Of a stretch of DNA of 43,521 nt, positions 1 to 8,857 are shown piece by piece. The position numbers and the translations under genes were made by a program. Under the pieces are notes generated by a model, which was given only the letters and a program-made list of their open reading frames with translations, did not search any database and was not told the DNA's origin. How positions within the stretch are numbered: position 1 is the stretch's first letter; each line of letters opens with the position of its first letter. Source of the DNA: a virus; IMG/VR virus record IMGVR_UViG_3300037246_001060, positions 1-43,521 of that record; one strand, given 5' to 3'.

Positions 1-1420
1 CTCGCAACTCAGCCGCACCACCTGCGTTGGTCAGGTTTATAGCTCCACCGACAACCGCTTCGTGACTTAGCGTGCAAAAACTATTGATGAGGTATGTAAT
101 GCCGCCGCCGTAAAGTCTGTTTTGAATGGTGGTTGTTTTAGTTACTCCTGAAGTATCTATCGTTGGAGCACCAGCCCCCGGCACGCCTGAAACACTATTA
201 AAGATAGATACCGCATCGTCCGACCCGCCCGCCGAACTTACAAGGGTTAAGGTGTCGGCAAGATCGCATACGTTCATAATAAAATAGGCACTCAAAGTGC
301 AAGTATCTATTTTACAACTGACGATAACAGCCGGGTTGCCATTTGCAATAACGCCTGTGCCTAAAAAGGAAACTGCACCAGAAAAGCGACTACCACTAAT
401 AGTCCGACCGTTTAAGTCGATGTTCCAAGCGAACCCGTTGAAGTTTTCATTGGTTCTATCACTGGTCAACGTGATAGTCGAGCCGTTAGGAATGCCGCCA
501 ACCGCTTGTGTGAATGTGCAAAAAATTCTATCCGTAGCAAAATTTACACCGTCAGTCGATAAGATTCTAAACCTAACTTTACCCGCGTCGGCATCAGAAC
601 CTACTTGGTCTTGAAGATACTCAAACGTACGAGGTGCCATATTATTCGTGCCATTAACAGCATCTATTGTACCTATCTGCTCGTAAGCGGCAAGACCGTA
701 ATTGTAGGCATAAACAGAAAACGAATCATTGATGTTCTGTGCATAGCCAATCCACGTTACGGATTGCGGAACACCAGCATCGCCTACATCGAACTCATAG
801 AACCCATCTGTATTCCCACCGGACGGCGGTACGATGTGGTGCGTACCATTCTCCTGCCGAGTGTCGGTATAGTCATTGGTTGGAGCACCACCTACCGTCA
901 AAGTAAAGCTCTCTGCGGCTACGGACAGACCACCAGTGCCCGCCACCAAGCCAGACACGTTATTGACCGTCCCTATCGTGACACCGCTCTGGTCTGCGTT
1001 AAGGTCAACAGTATTAATCGTATTTACATCGAGATTGTCGCCTCCGTCACAGAGAGCATCATTCAGGGCCGCCGCTCGGAGGCGGAACACAGGGCTACGC
1101 CATGCGAGGACGCCCGTACAGATTCCAGAGAACCATCCGTATCCCTCGGCGTCGTTATTGATAGAGGCTCCGCCTGAAGCGGGAATCTCGATGCTATATA
1201 TAGCGTCGCCCTTATGGCTCCAATCATAATCTCCGGCGGTCGTGGGAACAACGGCGGTCTGAGTCTGAACTCCGTCAGAAGTGACAAAGTTCCAGACTAA
1301 ATCCATACCCGCTTGATTATAAGCTATGGCGACTTCGCGGGCCTTGAAGTCCGTATCGTCTATAAGCGGCATAAGGTTAACCGGAACGGTTACAGCTACA
1401 TCAACGTCTAAGTTCATCAT
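1..1420 (-). CDS. Putative tail fibre / receptor-binding protein (3' end outside window)
   Basis: A single frame stays open on the minus strand from ATG 1420 to the left edge, so at least 473 residues are present and the C-terminus is missing. The start is preceded by AGGTGA; a second ATG at 1417 is equally possible. The first 110 residues (MMNLDVDVAVTVPVNLMPLI, later YNQAGMDLVWNF and GDYDWSHKGDAIYSIEIP) resemble the N-terminal module of phage baseplate or fibre proteins. The rest is rich in Gly, Thr, Asn and Ser with many short beta-strand-like segments, as in fibre shafts. It lies 11 bp downstream of a lectin-fold protein gene in the late operon, which fits a distal tail component. No enzymatic motif is visible. 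That it is a real gene is sure; the fibre role is inferred from composition and position. Confidence 0.75.
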   Translation of the reverse strand, partial: MMNLDVDVAVTVPVNLMPLIDDTDFKAREVAIAYNQAGMDLVWNFVTSDGVQTQTAVVPTTAGDYDWSHKGDAIYSIEIPASGGASINNDAEGYGWFSGICTGVLAWRSPVFRLRAAALNDALCDGGDNLDVNTINTVDLNADQSGVTIGTVNNVSGLVAGTGGLSVAAESFTLTVGGAPTNDYTDTRQENGTHHIVPPSGGNTDGFYEFDVGDAGVPQSVTWIGYAQNINDSFSVYAYNYGLAAYEQIGTIDAVNGTNNMAPRTFEYLQDQVGSDADAGKVRFRILSTDGVNFATDRIFCTFTQAVGGIPNGSTITLTSDRTNENFNGFAWNIDLNGRTISGSRFSGAVSFLGTGVIANGNPAVIVSCKIDTCTLSAYFIMNVCDLADTLTLVSSAGGSDDAVSIFNSVSGVPGAGAPTIDTSGVTKTTTIQNRLYGGGITYLINSFCTLSHEAVVGGAINLTNAGGAAELR

Positions 1421-1431
1421 TGAATCACCTC

Positions 1432-2199
1432 TTATAATTGAGCATAGTAATAGTTCGGATTGCCTATCGCTACCTCTCCGGTTACCCCTAAAAGAATGTC
1501 TGCCAACTCAAACGGAGCGAGTGTATCTGCATAGAGCCTTGCGACTTCATTTCCATTAATAACTCTATTGTAATAATAACAGCTGTTAAATTCCGCGTCG
1601 CCACCATTGAAAAATCTTCCACCTAGCGCAAAACCCCCAGTGCCTTGTGTTACTGTTGTTGAAGAGGCGACAGTAGCCACCAAGACGCCGTTGAAATAAA
1701 ACTTAACCTCATTATTATTTTTATGAGAGATAACAAGATGCAAGGGGCCGGTCAAGGGGGCTGCAACAGAAGAAGAAATGGCCCCACCGTTGACTAAGAG
1801 CTGTATAGTCGAAGAAGGGCCATTATCTGAATTAATAGTATACCCTTGGACAGCTGTATCTAAAGAATCTGTAAAAAGATAGTCGGTACTAAAAGAAGTA
1901 AAGATCTTTTTCAAGTCTATTACAATAGTTACGTCACCAGTAGCGGCGTTAAACGGATTGCCAGCATCGAAATTCCAAAACATACTGTCGCCAGTATCAG
2001 AACTACGAAAACTTAACGGGTTTACTGTTGGTGCATTCCTTGGGACGAGCGTATCTTTATAAGGACCTAAATCATGTATCTCGCTACCCATACCGAGTGC
2101 TGGTATCCACGCATGAACAAGACCTTTCCAAAGCCCCGGAGATTCACTCTCCCCTGCACCTCTGGCGAAATCCTGCTTATATGAAGGTCTAAAACTCAA
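1432..2199 (-). CDS. LamG/concanavalin-like tail protein
   Basis: 255 residues. The N-terminus (MSFRPSYKQDFARGAGES, then GLWKGLVHAWIPALG) leads into a beta-sandwich-like segment with GPLHLVISHKNNNEVKFYFNGVLV at about residues 150-175. That is the pattern of laminin-G/concanavalin-like domains (hydrophobic strand, polar turn, 'YFNGVLV' strand). Such domains bind glycans or mediate trimer contacts in phage fibres. The gene lies between two structural-type genes in the late operon, so a tail or receptor-binding accessory role is likely. No signal peptide or catalytic motif is seen. Family assignment is by fold pattern only. Confidence 0.6.
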   Translation of the reverse strand: MSFRPSYKQDFARGAGESESPGLWKGLVHAWIPALGMGSEIHDLGPYKDTLVPRNAPTVNPLSFRSSDTGDSMFWNFDAGNPFNAATGDVTIVIDLKKIFTSFSTDYLFTDSLDTAVQGYTINSDNGPSSTIQLLVNGGAISSSVAAPLTGPLHLVISHKNNNEVKFYFNGVLVATVASSTTVTQGTGGFALGGRFFNGGDAEFNSCYYYNRVINGNEVARLYADTLAPFELADILLGVTGEVAIGNPNYYYAQL

Positions 2200-2706
2200 C
2201 TACTGAACCTCCGGCGGTATCTTTGTCAGCTTGATAGAGTGAGCATCCGCCGTACTAAGCAGGGCGTCCGCTGTGTTGTTATGCACTACAGGCGAAACAT
2301 AACGAGACGGTATCCTGACTCTAAAGGTAGCTTTCAACTCATCCCCTGACGTTGTTGAGTAGACGACAACCGAGCCAACGAAGAGGCAGTTCTTAAGCTG
2401 CGCTACAGTCATCGTGCCTTCTGCTGTTGGCGTCGGATCGGTTGTCGGATTACCATCAAAGTTTGTTGTTGCGTTGCTGAAAGACAGATAAAGGTCTACT
2501 GTCTCATCCACTACGGGAGCAGTATCAAAACCATCTATAAGAAACTCTATCTCGCACTGTTCCGCATGAGAAGCGGCCCCCATATCGTGATAAGCTCCCA
2601 TTTGCACAACATCAGCGGCAAGTCCACCAAGATCGCAGTCTAGGTCGCCACCAGTGTTTAGCCAAGTTATGGTAGTCTCTGGTGCTATATATATTTTATT
2701 CGCCAT
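2200..2706 (-). CDS. Hypothetical late structural protein
   Basis: 168 residues starting MANKIYIAPETTITW. Beta-rich, acidic and cysteine-poor, with a repeated Thr/Asp character. The start overlaps the stop of the gene at 2706-3065, indicating translational coupling, and the stop abuts the lectin-like gene. The segment GDELKATFRVRIPSRYVSP looks like a strand-rich core of a virion decoration or tail protein. No family is recognised. Its role is inferred from its place between lysis genes and fibre genes. Confidence 0.6.
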   Translation of the reverse strand: MANKIYIAPETTITWLNTGGDLDCDLGGLAADVVQMGAYHDMGAASHAEQCEIEFLIDGFDTAPVVDETVDLYLSFSNATTNFDGNPTTDPTPTAEGTMTVAQLKNCLFVGSVVVYSTTSGDELKATFRVRIPSRYVSPVVHNNTADALLSTADAHSIKLTKIPPEVQ

Positions 2707-3065
2707 TACGTCACATCCTTATCTAAGCCCCAAAAAACCAAGGTGGCCTGTACTTTACTCACTATAAAGGTTGTCAAGACTGTATATCTTGCGTTTATCC
2801 TCGTTTGTTTTTCTGTATTCGTGTCTGCCGCTAGAAAAGTTACTGCCTCGACATGCTCATAAAGTTCACCATTTTGTATCTGTATCAACTCGGCTCCCTG
2901 TATCCAAGGAACCTGAGATACGAAATTGGAACTATTAATACTTTGGGAAAGTGCAGTACGCAAAGCAACACCAACACCATTATTCTCGGCTAATATAGGT
3001 ATATGAAAAACTACATTCGCCTTTCTGCCATCATCACTAATATTCTTTACATGGTAATTACTCAC
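2706..3065 (-). CDS. Hypothetical late protein
   Basis: 119 residues starting MSNYHVKNISDDGRKANVVF. The pattern is a compact alpha/beta domain with no transmembrane segment. The sequence HVEAVTFLAADTNTEKQTRI and the C-terminal TTFIVSKVQATLVFWGLD suggest a small structural subunit. It is coupled to the next gene by a one-base overlap at 2706. Not recognised; probably part of the tail or fibre cluster. Confidence 0.55.
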   Translation of the reverse strand: MSNYHVKNISDDGRKANVVFHIPILAENNGVGVALRTALSQSINSSNFVSQVPWIQGAELIQIQNGELYEHVEAVTFLAADTNTEKQTRINARYTVLTTFIVSKVQATLVFWGLDKDVT

Positions 3066-3075
3066 TATCTCCCCC

Positions 3076-3486
3076 CTATCTAATCCTGCCCTTTTTCTCT
3101 ATCGTTCTAAGCGTACCGATGCCGAGCAGAGCGAAGAGAATGGTTGTTAACGTGCTGTCGTTTGTAACAGGCATCGCTACCCCGAACACTCCTTGAATCA
3201 ACGGAGAAGCAAGAGCGTTATAAGCGAGACCGAAGACACAGAGCCAACCGACTGCGGGACGCCAGCCTGCCCTAAAGAAAGAGGCCGACTGCCCTTCGAG
3301 CTTATTGAGTTCCACCTGTGCAAGAGAGATGTCCTTATCTATCTCCGCAAGCTGCGCCTTTACTTTCGGTGGAAGGTCTCCGGTGATAGCCGTCCTGATA
3401 CTGATAGCCGCCCTGCCTATTCCGTCAGCGGCTTCACTCACTCCGGCACCTGTCGCGGTGCCTATAAATCTTCTAAGCCAAGTCAT
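3076..3486 (-). CDS. Holin of the three-transmembrane type
   Basis: 136 residues from ATG 3486, which overlaps the stop of the upstream gene as ATGA and follows GGACTTAGG. The longer frame reading to 3573 is an out-of-frame extension through the neighbour. The N-terminus MTWLRRFIGTATGAGVSEAA is followed by a charged helical linker (PPKVKAQLAEIDKDISLAQ). Hydrophobic segments follow: FFRAGWRPAVGWLCVFGLAY, LIQGVFGVAMPV, and LTTILFALLGIGTLRTIEK. This layout, including the RAGWRPAVGW motif, is characteristic of the 3TM phage holin family, which permeabilises the inner membrane for lysis. It sits in a cassette with an M15 peptidase. Confidence 0.75.
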   Translation of the reverse strand: MTWLRRFIGTATGAGVSEAADGIGRAAISIRTAITGDLPPKVKAQLAEIDKDISLAQVELNKLEGQSASFFRAGWRPAVGWLCVFGLAYNALASPLIQGVFGVAMPVTNDSTLTTILFALLGIGTLRTIEKKGRIR

Positions 3487-3668
3487 AAGCCTAAGTCCTC
3501 CCATTTGGTCATAAAGCGGCCTAACGCCACCGCTATATCTTCGTCCAACACAACTGCCGCGCTTACGTTGCAAATTCCGTTTCTCACGATATGGCTGAGA
3601 TGCAACTTAACGTCCTTCGGTAACGCCTCTATCTTCTTCACGACTTCTTCTTCGTCGTAGAGTGCCAT
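3483..3668 (-). CDS. Small lysis-cassette protein, unknown
   Basis: 61 residues, MALYDEEEVVKKIEALPKDV at the N-terminus, soluble and acidic, with no membrane segment. Its ATG shares a base with the stop of the upstream peptidase (TGATG) and its own stop overlaps the holin start, so the three genes are translated as a coupled unit. It might be an antiholin or a lysis regulator, but nothing in the sequence proves that. Confidence 0.55.
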   Translation of the reverse strand: MALYDEEEVVKKIEALPKDVKLHLSHIVRNGICNVSAAVVLDEDIAVALGRFMTKWEDLGL

Positions 3669-4087
3669 CAGGCTTTCTCCAATGCTTTCTCAAGAGAAAC
3701 GTATTTTCCGTCGATGTGCCCCCAGCGTTTCGGCTCACCTCTTACGTCGAGGTGGAAACCTTTGTTGTTCCACTGCGGATAGATACCGAAGCCTACCCTG
3801 TCAGAAACCTGCAAGCTCGCAAGGAAAGTTCTCATTACCGTTACCTGCCCCTTGTAGGACATGGTGGTAATAATATGAAAGTCTGCGGCGTTGCCCTTGT
3901 AGTGCTGCGAGTTCGGCGTATGCCCCGAAGTATCGTAAGCGTTGTGAATTACGAAAGAGGCAGACGGGTCGAACATCCTAAACTCCTTACGCAGAGCAGT
4001 AAGCAGAAGTAAGAGCAGACCATTTACCGAGTGCGGCTTGCCCCACTTTTCTTTCTGGCTAAATCCTTCTGTGTGCTCCCAAATCAT
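3668..4087 (-). CDS. Endolysin, peptidase M15 family
   Basis: 139 residues from ATG 4087, which forms an ATGA overlap with the upstream membrane protein and follows AGGGG; the longer frame to 4141 is less likely. The protein has the LAS/M15-type metal-site pattern: SQHYKGNAADFHI (His and Asp ligands) and the later NNKGFHLDVRG (His ligand). The N-terminal FSQKEKWGKPHSVNG also fits peptidase_M15_3. These enzymes cleave peptide cross-links in peptidoglycan. With the neighbouring holin it forms the lysis cassette. There is no signal peptide, so export depends on the holin. Confidence 0.8.
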   Translation of the reverse strand: MIWEHTEGFSQKEKWGKPHSVNGLLLLLLTALRKEFRMFDPSASFVIHNAYDTSGHTPNSQHYKGNAADFHIITTMSYKGQVTVMRTFLASLQVSDRVGFGIYPQWNNKGFHLDVRGEPKRWGHIDGKYVSLEKALEKA

Positions 4088-4308
4088 CCGATAACCCCTA
4101 TATGTTTCGTTATGAAGAGATATACGTCTTTGAGCATCCAAAGTGTAAGAGCACCGATGATTAAAAGAAAACCCTTAACGACACTCTTCTTCGTCTGCAA
4201 CAAGTCCCTGATAGCCGCCTGCTCTTCCTCGGTCATGTTGCAGGTCTGCCTTGCTGCAAGTTTTGCAGTTATTATCTCTGCAAGTTCTTCTATGTCCTTG
4301 TTACTCAT
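4084..4308 (-). CDS. Small single-span membrane protein of the lysis cassette
   Basis: 74 residues. The N-terminal half is charged and helical (MSNKDIEELAEIITAKLAA); one hydrophobic span follows near residues 46-64 (GFLLIIGALTLWMLKDVYLF). The stop overlaps the endolysin start. This topology (soluble coil, then one membrane segment near the C-terminus) suggests a second holin, antiholin or lysis accessory. The assignment rests on position and topology. Confidence 0.6.
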   Translation of the reverse strand: MSNKDIEELAEIITAKLAARQTCNMTEEEQAAIRDLLQTKKSVVKGFLLIIGALTLWMLKDVYLFITKHIGVIG

Positions 4309-7279
4309 TAGCAGCCTTTCTACGAGGCAACCTATCTTTGATTTTCCTTAAAAGCAGTCCCCTTGCCCGCTTCCTTCCTGCCATAATAATGTCTCTGATT
4401 ACTTCCTTTTTGCCCTCGTCGCGTCTTCTATCCCATGAAGGCGAATTGACTCTTGCATCGAGTCTTTTCTTGGCCCACTGTCCCGCTTCCACGGTGAGCC
4501 ACTCCTGCTCTTCCGGGGTAAGCTCAATGCCTCTTATATCCGAGCGCGGCATTGCTATTCCCATTTCGAGCCGCACCATCTCATCGTCCAGCTTTGACTC
4601 AACTATTGGCGAACGTCTCACAGGAGAGATTGCCCTTTCAACAGCAGTACCGGGTATCGCTATAGGTTCACCCCAAAGGTTGTGCTTATTAGGAACGTCT
4701 CTTGACAGGAACGGAATGTTCGCCTTCAAAACCTCCGAGTAGGTTCCGGGTTCTTTGAAGTTAGGGTCTACTACCTTTGCCGCAGTAGCCGAAACTCTCG
4801 GCACGACCGAACCGACAAGCCTCTTCGTCCATCTGTCGCCATAACGTGCAGGATCGCTCGTAGCGTTAAGCGCATCCGAAAGTCCGCTCATAAAGGTCTT
4901 GTTGGTGACATTCTGAGCTATTGCCAGAGCTATCTTTGCAGCCACATCGTCCGTTTCTCCATCGCTCATGGTATCCATCAACTCGACGAAATCTGCTGTT
5001 AGGCCCATGACCATACCTAAAGGCTCAAGCCTTCCATAAGGAACATAGTTGTCACCTATTTTTATGCTGTACGGTTGCCAGCCTGTCCGATACAGTTCTT
5101 CTCTCTGCGTCCTGTTCTTCGGTCCGCCCCCTGTGATATTCCCTTCCGCTGCATGAATAGCAACAGCAGAAGCTATGAAAGAACCTAAAGTGGCTTTCGC
5201 AAGTTCATCTGAGACCGCGCCACCTTTTAGCTCCCCTTTGAGCATCTTCCTTATTACAACGGGGTAGTATAGAGGTGTCCTTTCAAGACCGAACTTGACG
5301 ATATTGACAGGCGTTCTGAGAAACGGAATGATATACTTAAGTCCGGGCGTATTCATCCTCAAGGACTGAAGAGCCTTACCTGATTTTCCGAGTTCTTTCT
5401 GGAAGACCCTGTAGAGCATTTCACCTTCTGCTATTTTGACAAGGTTCGCAGGAGGATTAGCAAGCGTCTCGGCTATGTCTTGCGCCCGTGCTTTTCCCTT
5501 CAAGCCTTTCTTGACCGCCCGTCTGTAGGCAAGAGACTGTAGCTCTGCCTGATAGTTGATAGACTTGAAAAACTCATCCTCTGCCGTCAACAACCTGCCG
5601 GGTATTCTGACCTGTTTACCGCCTACTGAAATCTCTCCTGTCAAGGGGACAGGCACACCGAAGATGCGCTTCTTCTTGGCACCCTCTCTAAACACCTTGC
5701 TAGGTATGGCCTGATACTTCGAGACCTCCAACTTACTGACACCCTGAGAAGGTATCTCTGTGCTATAGGACGAAAGCCCTTTTCTAACGCCTTCCTTTAT
5801 TCCCTGCCATAAGCCGAAAATATGGTGAGGGGTTTCACCAAGGAATCTCTCTCTCGGTGTCCTCGTTACCATCGAGCGCATGAAGTCGATACTCGCAGCC
5901 GTAGCCTCTTCCGGTATCTTAGAAAGGAACGTAAGGGCGTTAGAGGTCGTGTTGACCATGTGCGTAGTCGGACTCGACAGGAGTCCATTAATCCACGCCT
6001 CAAAAATCATCTCCGAAGTAGAAGCCTTGGTCGCAGCCCGGATAAACTTGTTGACTGCAAGTTGGTTAGTAGGGTCTATTCTCCCTAACTTATCCAGCAT
6101 ATCTTCGGTGAGGTCTCTGCCACCAAGAGCGTCGAGCATACTCTTATAGTTCTTGGCTTCCGAAGAGATAATCCTATGTGCAGACAAAGCTCTTCCTGCC
6201 TCTGCACTCGCACCACTGACCTCTGCCTGTATAGCAGCGTGGCGATTCATGGAGAGCCTTGCAAGTACCAGAGCCTCGTCGGTGTTTTTCGTGGCTGCTT
6301 CTACCTGTAGCCTTCTCGTTTCCTTTGCCGATGAGTTCAGAAGGTCCCTTGCAGCCGTGACCTCTTCGGCGTTCAACGCCTGCCCTTTGCGCCTCTTTAA
6401 AAGTTTCTCCGGTGTCATTCCAAGGTCGTCTGCGAGCTTCTGTGTCTCTTTAAGAGTAATCGTTCCGCGCCGCGCTTCGTCTATCGCGCCCTTGTAGCGG
6501 TCAGAAGTGTCGAGCATCAACTTCTTTGCTGAGTAGTCCGCACCAACTCTGTCGAGGTTGATATTCCCGGCCTCCTTTGGCAGCTTCTCGCCGTAACGCA
6601 GACTACCAGCAGCAATGTCGCCGGGGACTATCTGAGGTCCCGGTGTTAGTGGCTCTTTTACCTTGCCCCTCTGCTCCGCAACTTCGTCGAAGACGTTTGT
6701 CGGTGCCTTTGCGGGGACCTCAACCTTTTCTATTTTCTGCGAAAGAGTAGTAAGTTCCTCGTGGACTTCCTTAGCAACAGGACGGGTAAGGTCGTCGGCC
6801 TCAAGTTCCGCCTTCACCTTTGCCACCATTCTGTCTACAGCTTTAGTGGCGGGTTTCACGCCCTTTTTTGTCAATGCCTTTATAACTCTCTTCTCTATAG
6901 CCCGCTCAACAGTGGCTCCGGCGACGACACCTGTAATAACTGCAAAAGGCAGAGCAGCGCGAGGGTACTTTTCGCCTACTTCCTCGGCAAGCTGTCCTAA
7001 AGGAGCCTCAGTAAGCAGAGCGGTTGCCCCGCCTAACAAGGCCCTGCCAACAGCGGGGAGTCCTCTCACGCCAGCGGCTATGGCTGCTTTACCAGCACCG
7101 ACAACACCACCAGTGACCGCACTTATCGGGTCGATGTACGGGGTCACAAGCGCAGGGTCCGCACCCTCTATGCGTATGGCCTCTGCTGTCAGACGCGCAG
7201 CTTTTTCATCGGGCGTCTCCAAGGTATCGAAGATATTGCCCTTCGCTTCGGCCTCTATCGTGTCGAAGATGTTACCCAT
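4301..7279 (-). CDS. Large virion ejection / internal protein
   Basis: 992 residues, the largest gene in the window. The N-terminus has a tandem motif, GNIFDTIEAEA then GNIFDTLETPDE. A Gly/Ala-rich hydrophobic stretch follows near 55-130, then long coiled-coil-like helical segments (about 150-400). The C-terminal half contains NGLLSSPTTHMVNTTSNAL and TPGLKYIIPFLRTPVNI, a region widely shared by very large ejected proteins of podoviruses, possibly of the large-polyvalent-protein type. Such proteins travel with the DNA and help form the entry conduit. No transglycosylase motif is apparent. It overlaps the lysis gene at 4301-4308 and follows two other probable internal proteins. Confidence 0.65.
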   Translation of the reverse strand: MGNIFDTIEAEAKGNIFDTLETPDEKAARLTAEAIRIEGADPALVTPYIDPISAVTGGVVGAGKAAIAAGVRGLPAVGRALLGGATALLTEAPLGQLAEEVGEKYPRAALPFAVITGVVAGATVERAIEKRVIKALTKKGVKPATKAVDRMVAKVKAELEADDLTRPVAKEVHEELTTLSQKIEKVEVPAKAPTNVFDEVAEQRGKVKEPLTPGPQIVPGDIAAGSLRYGEKLPKEAGNINLDRVGADYSAKKLMLDTSDRYKGAIDEARRGTITLKETQKLADDLGMTPEKLLKRRKGQALNAEEVTAARDLLNSSAKETRRLQVEAATKNTDEALVLARLSMNRHAAIQAEVSGASAEAGRALSAHRIISSEAKNYKSMLDALGGRDLTEDMLDKLGRIDPTNQLAVNKFIRAATKASTSEMIFEAWINGLLSSPTTHMVNTTSNALTFLSKIPEEATAASIDFMRSMVTRTPRERFLGETPHHIFGLWQGIKEGVRKGLSSYSTEIPSQGVSKLEVSKYQAIPSKVFREGAKKKRIFGVPVPLTGEISVGGKQVRIPGRLLTAEDEFFKSINYQAELQSLAYRRAVKKGLKGKARAQDIAETLANPPANLVKIAEGEMLYRVFQKELGKSGKALQSLRMNTPGLKYIIPFLRTPVNIVKFGLERTPLYYPVVIRKMLKGELKGGAVSDELAKATLGSFIASAVAIHAAEGNITGGGPKNRTQREELYRTGWQPYSIKIGDNYVPYGRLEPLGMVMGLTADFVELMDTMSDGETDDVAAKIALAIAQNVTNKTFMSGLSDALNATSDPARYGDRWTKRLVGSVVPRVSATAAKVVDPNFKEPGTYSEVLKANIPFLSRDVPNKHNLWGEPIAIPGTAVERAISPVRRSPIVESKLDDEMVRLEMGIAMPRSDIRGIELTPEEQEWLTVEAGQWAKKRLDARVNSPSWDRRRDEGKKEVIRDIIMAGRKRARGLLLRKIKDRLPRRKAANE

Positions 7280-8130
7280 TAGAACTGATATCCCTCCGCT
7301 TTAGCTGCTGCCTCTGCCTTCTCTCTGTTGCCATTGTTATCGTCAAGAAACTTCTGTGCAGTTTCTCTATCAAGAGGCTTATCGCCTTCCTCTTCAATAG
7401 GCTCTAAGGTCCCGTAAGGGTCGTTAATCATCTTGGCCCTTAACTCTTCTTTAGAAGGTGGACGCGTAAACCTCTTCTCAAATGCCGCTTCCCACTCTGA
7501 AAGTCTTTCCTCGACGGACTTACCCTTTACCGCCCTTACGTCACTCCATATAGGTTCGTTGGTCGTAGGGTCCGAACCCTGAAAAGTCCCCTCCATCTTC
7601 TTGCCGTCTTTGCTCGTGAACGTCTCCCTCTTCCCTATCTTGTAAGGCAGTCCCCCTCCTGCTTCCTTGGCTGTCTTGAAAATCTGCTGCACGGCAGGAG
7701 AGTCAACGTCCTTGCCCGCTGCCTGTGCTTCCAGAAGAATGCCCGTAACGGCCTTCTGCTTCCACGCAAGGGGATTGTCGCTATTGTGAACTTCTAATAT
7801 CCTCTTGGCGAACTGAGCACCTTCCACGGGACGCTCAGTCAATTCCGGCACCTGTGAGCCGGGACTGAGTTTGTTCCATGCCGGACGAAAAGTCGTATTG
7901 AAGGTCTCAAGCCAAAGGTCGTTGGTTATCCCCTTCATAGCCAGCCGCTTCATGGAGACATCCATAACCTTTAAGTTCTGGTCAAACTCTGTCTTTTTGG
8001 TGGCGGCGACTTCCTTCTGCTTTCTGTCTACCTCGGCCTGTCTGTTCGCACGAATCTGATTGCCTACCTGAAAGCCTTGCAGAAGACCTTGGGATAACCC
8101 GCTATAAGGGTCTGGATATGCTGTCGGCAT
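7279..8130 (-). CDS. Internal virion protein, helical
   Basis: 283 residues beginning MPTAYPDPYSGLSQGLLQGF. A short Gly/Gln-rich head precedes charged helices rich in Lys, Glu and Ala (NRQAEVDRKQKEVAATKKTE), and the C-terminus is AEAAAKAEGYQF. The stop overlaps the start of the 992-residue ejection protein by one base. This fits the middle member of the three internal proteins typical of short-tailed phages. Assignment is by composition and order. Confidence 0.55.
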   Translation of the reverse strand: MPTAYPDPYSGLSQGLLQGFQVGNQIRANRQAEVDRKQKEVAATKKTEFDQNLKVMDVSMKRLAMKGITNDLWLETFNTTFRPAWNKLSPGSQVPELTERPVEGAQFAKRILEVHNSDNPLAWKQKAVTGILLEAQAAGKDVDSPAVQQIFKTAKEAGGGLPYKIGKRETFTSKDGKKMEGTFQGSDPTTNEPIWSDVRAVKGKSVEERLSEWEAAFEKRFTRPPSKEELRAKMINDPYGTLEPIEEEGDKPLDRETAQKFLDDNNGNREKAEAAAKAEGYQF

Positions 8131-8141
8131 CGGTTACCTCC

Positions 8142-8855
8142 TTACGCTAATCCGGCATAAAGGCCGATACCAGTACCAACCGCACCCGTTATTCCGCTTA
8201 TGACACCCGCTCTATTAGCTGCTGTCTGCTGACGTGCTCCGAACTCCTGCTGCCTATTAAACTGGAACGGCTGGAACGCCTGCGTGTAGCCCTGCGTGAG
8301 CGCACCAAACTGAGGCAGACCAAAGCTCGACTGCTGCCCATACTGTTGCGCCTGTGCGCCCTGCAACTGCCCCTGTCGTGCCTGCAAAAGCCCCTCGCCT
8401 GTACTTAACTGCCCTCTTCGTGCCTCTTCCCTAAGAAGCTCTGCCCGTTTCTCGAACTCACTCATCGCCTGTATACCGGGAGTAGACGCCTGCCAATCAG
8501 GACCTAGCCGCCCTGAGAGTCCTGCGACAAGCTCTTCCTTCTGTTTTGCAAGTTCTGCTTCCATAGCGGGAGAGACGGGTAGCTCTCCTGCGAGAGCCTG
8601 CTGCTGCCGTTCTAAGTAAGAACTCGCAAGCTCGTGTCCTGCTCTTTCCTGCGGGTCCATAGCGGCAAGCCGCTCTTCCCACGGTATCTGTTCGAGTGCA
8701 CCGCCCTCGCCCTCTCTGAAACCCATTGACTGCATCAAGAAGGGTTTAAAAGCCTCTGTCTCGGCTCTCTGCTCCCTCAAGAGACTTAACTGCTCTGTCT
8801 GTAGTGCTTTTTCCTCTGCTGTAGGTTGCGGTGCCTCTACGCTTGTATCGCCCAT
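8142..8855 (-). CDS. Internal virion protein, Gln/Glu-rich with hydrophobic tail
   Basis: 237 residues, dominated by Glu, Gln and Ala. An amphipathic helical core is followed by a Gln/Gly-rich segment near 155-195 (QLQGAQAQQYGQQSSFG) and a glycine-rich hydrophobic C-terminus (GVISGITGAVGTGIGLYAGL). Such tails occur in ejected proteins that insert in membranes. It is the first of three consecutive probable ejection genes. No enzymatic motif is seen. Confidence 0.55.
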   Translation of the reverse strand: MGDTSVEAPQPTAEEKALQTEQLSLLREQRAETEAFKPFLMQSMGFREGEGGALEQIPWEERLAAMDPQERAGHELASSYLERQQQALAGELPVSPAMEAELAKQKEELVAGLSGRLGPDWQASTPGIQAMSEFEKRAELLREEARRGQLSTGEGLLQARQGQLQGAQAQQYGQQSSFGLPQFGALTQGYTQAFQPFQFNRQQEFGARQQTAANRAGVISGITGAVGTGIGLYAGLA

Positions 8856-8857
8856 GA

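Noticed and set aside
605-1177. Plus-strand frame of 190 codons near the left edge
   Set aside because: It is the opposite-strand shadow of the long minus-strand fibre gene, whose frame is open from 1420 to the edge and has a ribosome site.
6663-7304. Plus-strand frame of 213 codons
   Set aside because: Lies antisense to the 992-residue ejection protein, with low-complexity Ser/Ala composition typical of shadow frames.
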